Source: DATGIQ01 sp035295665
Lineage (GTDB): Bacteria > Planctomycetota > Planctomycetia > Gemmatales > Gemmataceae
NCBI GenBank assembly: GCA_035295665.1
Contig: DATGIQ010000499.1
Location: 1-8,796, forward strand
Length of the DNA stretch: 8,796 nucleotides
Direction: 5' to 3'
Position numbers and translations under genes: made by a program. Below, in pieces: positions 5,391-8,796 of this stretch. Position 1 is the first letter of the stretch, and every line of letters starts with the position of its first letter. Below the pieces are notes generated by a model. It was not told the DNA's origin. It saw only the letters and a program-made list of their open reading frames with translations, and searched no databases.

Positions 5391-6734
5391 CTACCTCTGC
5401 TTCTCAACCACCACACTCCGGGCGATCTGTTCCACTTCCTTCTGCAACGCCGGCAAATCGGACGGCAAGAGCCGAGCCGCCAGGGTGCCGCCCCCTGCTC
5501 CCTGTCGGATTACATAATAATCCATCCACACACGCTGGCCATTTACCTCGGCCTCCAAGCCAAAGTGAGCTAGCTCCTGTGGGGCGACCTGGATGCGGCG
5601 CGGTGGGTCGGCACGCAATACCTTCGCTTTCTGCTGCTGGAGGAAATTCTTGGACTCGGCCAGGAACTGCTCGCCGCTCGGCACCTGCGCCGCCGACTCC
5701 AGCGTCAGCAACAGGCCGCTCCCGTTGGCTTCGTCTAGTGCGATTTGCCGCCCATGTACCCCGGCCACATGCCAGCGGCGCGGATAGAGAAAGCGCACCC
5801 CCAACTCATGATTCTCGTACAGCAACCGCGTGTTCTCGGCGTTCGCTTCCAGGACCGCTCCCGTGAGGGCTTCGTTCCGGAGATCGGCGGCATGGGTATG
5901 CGCCTGACGGGTCAACACAAATTGTCCTTCAATGCGGCCCAAGGCCTTGCCGTCCTTGTCCAGGAGCCAGCTAATTCCCTTCAGGCTCAGATAGCTCACG
6001 TGGTTGGATTCCAGGTCGAAAAAGAGGTAGCCGTCCAGCTCCTGCCGATTCGGTCCGTCCTCGTTGATTCCGCGAACGGTACCAGAGAAGGCGATGCGGG
6101 CGTGACGGCGCCTAGACAGGGTCGTGATCTGCTCGAAGCGGCATTCCACATGCCCGTCGTCGATGTGCTCCATGTCGGTCAGTTCCTGGATCGCTGATTT
6201 CTCTGCGGTCCAACGCTCACCGGGACGTACCGGCTTGGCCGGCAGCAATCCTGCCAAGGCCGGCGTGAACACATCGGTGCGGACCAGGTCGATCTCGCCC
6301 CAGGTCAACGGCCCATCCGGCGAGAAGGGAACCTCGGCCTGGTGCAAACGGAGCACGACCATGCGGCGAACGACCGGCCGAATGGTGCTTTCCTGCGGCC
6401 GATCACCGACCCGCCGTTGTAAATCGATCCGCCGAAAAATGCGCAGCGTTTTCTGCACCTGGCCATCTGCGGCCGTGTCCAGGATCCGCTCGTCGTATTC
6501 GATCGCACTGGTCCCTGTAACCGCCAGAGTCTTGGCCGTCGCCTGGCCCTTTTCCTCCGGCAAAGTCATGGTGCCGGTAAGCTCTACGCGACTGCTGACG
6601 TGGTACTGGTAGCCGGGTGGAAACGCCTCCTGAAGCCGAATCGCTTCCTCGCCGCAGGCCCACACCGGAGCAGCCAACCACGCGGGCACGATGAAGAACC
6701 ACAACGATATCCGAGAGGAAAGGATTGGCATCAT
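5391..6734 (-). CDS. Exported hypothetical protein with PsbP/DcrB-like C-terminal segment
   Basis: 447 residues with two adjacent Met codons at the start. A signal peptide is evident: hydrophobic core LWFFIVPAWLA, then APVWA-CGEE with probable cleavage after A26. Cys at +1 hints at a lipoprotein, but Trp at -2 fits a lipobox poorly. Residues about 30-280 form a beta-rich region including PAKPVRPGERW (165-175) and LDGYLFFDLESNHVSYLSL (233-251), a style I associate with exported planctomycete proteins of unknown role. Residues about 304-447 begin LLYENHELGVRFLYPRRWHV and continue with AESKNFLQQQ and VWMDYYVIRQ. This pattern resembles the Mog1/PsbP/DcrB fold, whose members start with a 'gf.i.yP..W' strand. 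It would act outside the cytoplasmic membrane. No catalytic motif is visible and the gene is not in an operon here. Confidence 0.75.
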   Translation of the reverse strand: MMPILSSRISLWFFIVPAWLAAPVWACGEEAIRLQEAFPPGYQYHVSSRVELTGTMTLPEEKGQATAKTLAVTGTSAIEYDERILDTAADGQVQKTLRIFRRIDLQRRVGDRPQESTIRPVVRRMVVLRLHQAEVPFSPDGPLTWGEIDLVRTDVFTPALAGLLPAKPVRPGERWTAEKSAIQELTDMEHIDDGHVECRFEQITTLSRRRHARIAFSGTVRGINEDGPNRQELDGYLFFDLESNHVSYLSLKGISWLLDKDGKALGRIEGQFVLTRQAHTHAADLRNEALTGAVLEANAENTRLLYENHELGVRFLYPRRWHVAGVHGRQIALDEANGSGLLLTLESAAQVPSGEQFLAESKNFLQQQKAKVLRADPPRRIQVAPQELAHFGLEAEVNGQRVWMDYYVIRQGAGGGTLAARLLPSDLPALQKEVEQIARSVVVEKQR

Positions 6735-6784
6735 TGGACTACCTGGGATTACCGTTTCGCATCAGGACGAACCGACATCTCTGG

Positions 6785-6790
6785 ATTGTA
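6785..6790 (-). promoter_or_regulatory. Candidate -10 element of the exported-protein gene
   Basis: Read on the minus strand this is TACAAT, five of six matches to TATAAT. It sits about 50 bases upstream of the start at 6734. No good -35 hexamer is found at the usual spacing, so the assignment is tentative. A partial Shine-Dalgarno, AGG, lies about ten bases before the start. Confidence 0.3.
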
Positions 6791-6936
6791 CCCCGCCAGT
6801 TCTTGTCTCGAATGAGAAGTGCACCATTCCGCAGCAGAATTCGCTGAAAGAGCCGGCAAGTTTGCGGTGTGCGACGAGCAGGGATTCTGCGGCTGTTCCG
6901 GAGCGTACGATAATTGTCCTGTACCAGCCTTGCAAA

Positions 6937-6963
6937 TTGAAACAACAATAGTGTAAATATATT
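6937..6963 (+). promoter_or_regulatory. Candidate plus-strand promoter in the AT-rich island
   Basis: TTGAAA (6937-6942) and TATATT (6958-6963) each match the sigma-70 consensus at five of six positions, but the spacer is only 15 bp, shorter than preferred. It would give the sigma factor gene a leader of about 575 nt, or drive a separate small RNA. AT-rich context favours melting; the spacing counts against it. Confidence 0.3.
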
Positions 6964-7006
6964 CACAGGTGTTAACGGGAGTGAACGCTGGCGCCCACGA
7001 CTCGAT

Positions 7007-7023
7007 GAAACTACGGTAGTTTC
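7007..7023. promoter_or_regulatory. Perfect 8-bp inverted repeat with one-base centre (operator-like)
   Basis: GAAACTAC (7007-7014), a central G, and GTAGTTTC (7016-7023) are perfect complements. The short spacing suits a dimeric DNA-binding protein better than an RNA hairpin. It lies about 40 bp downstream of the candidate promoter at 6937-6963, a position where a repressor could act. Confidence 0.45.
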
Positions 7024-7224
7024 CTTGGTGATGCAAAGCGAGATTATGTAATGCTTTGTGGAATGTGCAGGCCCAGAAGCCCAGAAATTGTGTGTTGGGG
7101 CTCAGTTAACGGCCCGACGTTTGCACTCCTGTAGGACGAAAAGCTTCAGGAAGAAGCGGATGACGGTTGCTGGTTGTGCGGAAATGGAACCGCAAGGCCG
7201 GCGAAGGAATCTAAGGGGCGGTTT

Positions 7225-7252
7225 GTGATGGCTCGGCAAAAACAGCCATCGC
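7225..7252. other. Stem-loop in the intergenic region
   Basis: GTGATGGCT (7225-7233) pairs with AGCCATCGC (7244-7252) over nine positions with one G-T, around the loop CGGCAAAAAC. There is no T-tract after it. A second possible stem, AACCGC/GCGGTT (7188-7223), ends two bases before, so the two could stack in an RNA. Confidence 0.4.
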
Positions 7253-7455
7253 GGACCAATTTAGGTGAACCCCCCTGCCCCGATGCGCCGTCTAATTAGG
7301 AGGAATAAGGGTTTATCGGCAGACAAGGCACAAGAACTTGAGAGTTTTCCGTAACAATTATTGGTTTTGAGCGTATTGATCATTAGAGACCGCCCAGCTC
7401 GGCAGTATAGCTCAGGATCTTCGAGAATGCACCGGATGCGAACGGGGAGGTCCAA

Positions 7456-7526
7456 TAGGGGTTCGGCGAAATGATTGGATCCCCTAATTACGATCGCAAG
7501 CCCGATTCCCCAAAAGGGTTGTGATC
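7456..7526 (+). promoter_or_regulatory. Two consecutive hairpins abutting the sigma gene ribosome binding site
   Basis: The first stem is TAGGGG (7456-7461) with CCCCTA (7481-7486). The second is GATCGCAA-(bulged G)-CCC (7492-7503) with GGG-TTGTGATC (7516-7526): eleven pairs, one G-T, a 12-nt loop containing CCCC. It ends two bases before the AAAAGGAG Shine-Dalgarno tract (7529-7536). The loop CCCC could alternatively pair with AGGGG of the first stem or with the Shine-Dalgarno purines. This is compatible with control of translation initiation; the mechanism is inferred. Confidence 0.5.
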
Positions 7527-7544
7527 AGAAAAGGAGTGGTAGCG

Positions 7545-8796
7545 GTGAGCGAATTCAAGAACCCAGCTCTGATGCAGTTGACGGATCAACAGGTCCGGTT
7601 CGCTCCGCCTGCCCGGCGTTTGGCGCAGCTGGCCCGTGCGGAGCGGCTGCTGGCAGAAATTGAGCCAGCCAAGCAATACCCCTACCAGTACATTTGCTTC
7701 CGCATTACGGACTATCGGCCTGATTCCTATCCGGAGCTGCTGGTCGATGGGGCCGACCTGGAGCATGACCTGTACTTGCTCATCGAGGCCTTGGCACGGT
7801 CCACGCCGGCCGTACCCGTAGAGACGGTGCCGGAACCGGTGCTCACAACCGAGCAAATCAGCCAATGGCTCAACGTCTCGACCAAAACCATTAGCCGCTG
7901 GCGCGAACGCGGACTCGTTGGCCGACGCATTGTCCGCAATGGCCGGCGACAGGTGGGATATCTGCAATCGGTGGTGGAACGCTTCCTGGCCGCCAATCGC
8001 GACCGCGTCGAGCGCAGCAGTCGCTTTTCGCAGCTGTCGGATTCGGAACGGGAAGAGATCCTGCGGCGGGCCAAGCGTTTGGCGCGCGTCAGCAGTAGTA
8101 CGTTAACCGAAGTAAGCCGGCGCATTGCCCGCCGCCTGGGTCGTTCCACGGAAACCATTCGTTACACGATCAAGAATTACGATCGCGAGCATCCGGAGCA
8201 GGCCCTGTTCCCGACGATCACGGGCACGCTCGATGCCGAAGCGAAGCAAACCCTGTTCAGCTCTTATCGGCGAGGGATTCCCGTGGAAACATTAGCCAAG
8301 CGCTTCCGTCGCACCCGGACGTCGGTGTATCGGATCATCAACGAAATGCGCGCCCAGCGTCTGCTGGACCAGCCGTTGGAGGTGATCTATCATCCTTCCT
8401 TTGATGACCCGGCTTGTGAAGCTCAGATCCTGGCTCCGATGCCCGGCCTGGATGAGTACGAAGCGCAGCGACAGAGCATGCGCGTCCCCAAGGATGCCCC
8501 CCCCGAGCTCGCCTCGCTCTACGAAATGCCGTTGCTCAACAAGGAACAGGAGCAGCACTTGTTCCGCAAGATGAACTTCCTCAAGCACAAAGCGAACCGA
8601 CTCCGCGCCAAGCTGAAACCGGAACGGGCCCGCACCCAGGATCTCTCGCGGATCGAGGAGTTGCAGCGGGAAGCCAACGTCATCAAGGACCAGTTGATCA
8701 GTAGCAATATGCGGCTCGTCGTTGCGATCGCCAAACGGCATACCGCTCAGACCGATAACTTCTTTGAGCTGTTGTCCGATGGCAACATGTCGCTGA
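7545..8796 (+). CDS. Sigma-70 family RNA polymerase sigma factor with N-terminal helix-turn-helix segments (3' truncated)
   Basis: GTG at 7545 follows AAAAGGAG (7529-7536) with an 8-nt spacer. The frame stays open for 417 codons to the window edge. Residues 1-95 contain FRITDYRPDSYPELLVDG (about 53-70), not a classical sigma region. A MerR/excisionase-like helix-turn-helix follows: LTTEQISQWLNVSTKTISRW (from residue 101), then RNGRRQVGYLQSVVERFL. Two more helix-turn-helix-like segments are at about 187-212 (LTEVSRRIARRLGRSTETIR) and 237-272 (RRGIPVETLAKRFRRTRTSV). Sigma region 1.2 is at about 322-354 (YEMPLLNKEQEQHLFRKM). Region 2.1-2.2 begins near 380: LISSNMRLVVAIAKRH then FFELLSDGNMSL, against the usual LRLVVxIAKRY and FLDLIQEGNxGL. 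Regions 2.3-4 should lie beyond the window. It directs RNA polymerase to promoters; whether primary or alternative sigma is undecided. The upstream hairpins suggest translational control. Confidence 0.9.
   Translation, partial: MSEFKNPALMQLTDQQVRFAPPARRLAQLARAERLLAEIEPAKQYPYQYICFRITDYRPDSYPELLVDGADLEHDLYLLIEALARSTPAVPVETVPEPVLTTEQISQWLNVSTKTISRWRERGLVGRRIVRNGRRQVGYLQSVVERFLAANRDRVERSSRFSQLSDSEREEILRRAKRLARVSSSTLTEVSRRIARRLGRSTETIRYTIKNYDREHPEQALFPTITGTLDAEAKQTLFSSYRRGIPVETLAKRFRRTRTSVYRIINEMRAQRLLDQPLEVIYHPSFDDPACEAQILAPMPGLDEYEAQRQSMRVPKDAPPELASLYEMPLLNKEQEQHLFRKMNFLKHKANRLRAKLKPERARTQDLSRIEELQREANVIKDQLISSNMRLVVAIAKRHTAQTDNFFELLSDGNMSL

Larger units (their letters stand above)
6735..7544. 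other. 810-bp intergenic region upstream of the sigma factor gene
   Basis: No convincing gene. The left end should hold the promoter of the minus-strand exported protein gene. An AT-rich island lies at about 6907-6966. A perfect 8+8 palindrome is at 7007-7023. An 8-bp unit, GCCCAGAA, is tandemly doubled at 7071-7086. Short stems occur at 7143-7157 (GCTTC/GAAGC), 7188-7223 (AACCGC/GCGGTT) and 7225-7252. Between 7388 and 7526 several stems can stack toward the sigma gene. This is long for so gene-dense a window and suggests a long leader, a non-coding RNA or a decayed element. Confidence 0.55.

Noticed and set aside
5093..5866. 257-aa plus-strand ORF
   Set aside because: It is the +1 shadow of the PAP2-like gene followed by the antisense of the exported-protein gene. 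It is Arg/Pro-rich as expected for shadow frames, with no motif.
6691..6951. 86-aa plus-strand ORF in the promoter region of the exported-protein gene
   Set aside because: It starts inside the antisense of that gene's signal peptide, with no ribosome binding site and no recognisable domain.
7160..7228. 22-codon ORF after AGGAAG
   Set aside because: The spacing is acceptable, but the peptide has no leader-peptide features such as a run of one amino acid codon or a following attenuator. Too short to support alone.
7298..7303. Perfect AGGAGG Shine-Dalgarno-like hexamer
   Set aside because: No ATG, GTG or TTG with a usable frame follows within normal spacing.
7261..7455. 64-aa minus-strand ORF from a TTG start
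   Set aside because: No ribosome binding site, no motif, no homology I recognise; a chance open frame in the intergenic region.
7396..7475. tRNA-like words GTATAGCTCAGG and GGTTCG
   Set aside because: The words resemble the D-arm and T-loop of a tRNA, but no 7-bp acceptor stem, 5-bp T-stem or 7-nt anticodon loop can be formed around them.
1..8796. CRISPR arrays, transposases, attachment sites, rRNA genes
   Set aside because: No regularly spaced repeats, transposase motifs, terminal inverted repeats with target duplications, or rRNA-like stretches were seen on either strand.

Overview
The window is moderately GC-rich, gene-dense bacterial DNA. It most resembles a planctomycete. The main clue is the truncated sigma factor at the right end, which carries several helix-turn-helix segments ahead of sigma regions 1.2 and 2, a layout I associate with Planctomycetes. 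The unusual small basic ORF and the lineage-flavoured exported protein fit but prove nothing. This placement comes from protein features only; no database was searched.

Left part (1-2643): the last 39 codons of an unidentified plus-strand gene converge on two minus-strand genes. These are a dolichol-phosphate-mannose-synthase-like GT2 glycosyltransferase (upstream) and a polytopic GT-C-like membrane protein (downstream). Together they look like a small envelope glycosylation module: the GT2 would load a sugar onto a polyprenyl-phosphate carrier and the GT-C protein would use it outside the membrane. A 64-bp inverted array of diverged heptamers separates the two genes and supplies the GT2 stop codon.

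Middle part (2644-5349): an intergenic region with a candidate promoter, a near-palindrome and nested inverted repeats leads into a 46-aa highly basic ORF with a strong ribosome binding site. A G+C-rich hairpin follows. Then come two overlapping genes: a PlsC-type acyltransferase with a long C-terminal extension, and an integral membrane PAP2-superfamily enzyme whose motifs match sphingomyelin-synthase-like proteins better than ordinary PAP2 phosphatases. This pair is the strongest candidate for an uncharacterised pathway, probably remodelling a membrane lipid headgroup.

Right part (5391-8796): a minus-strand exported protein with a PsbP/DcrB-like C-terminal segment converges on the lipid pair. 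It is followed by about 810 bp without a convincing gene, containing a perfect 8+8 palindrome and several hairpins. The last hairpin ends two bases before the A-rich, purine-rich Shine-Dalgarno tract of the sigma factor gene, which runs off the window after 417 codons.
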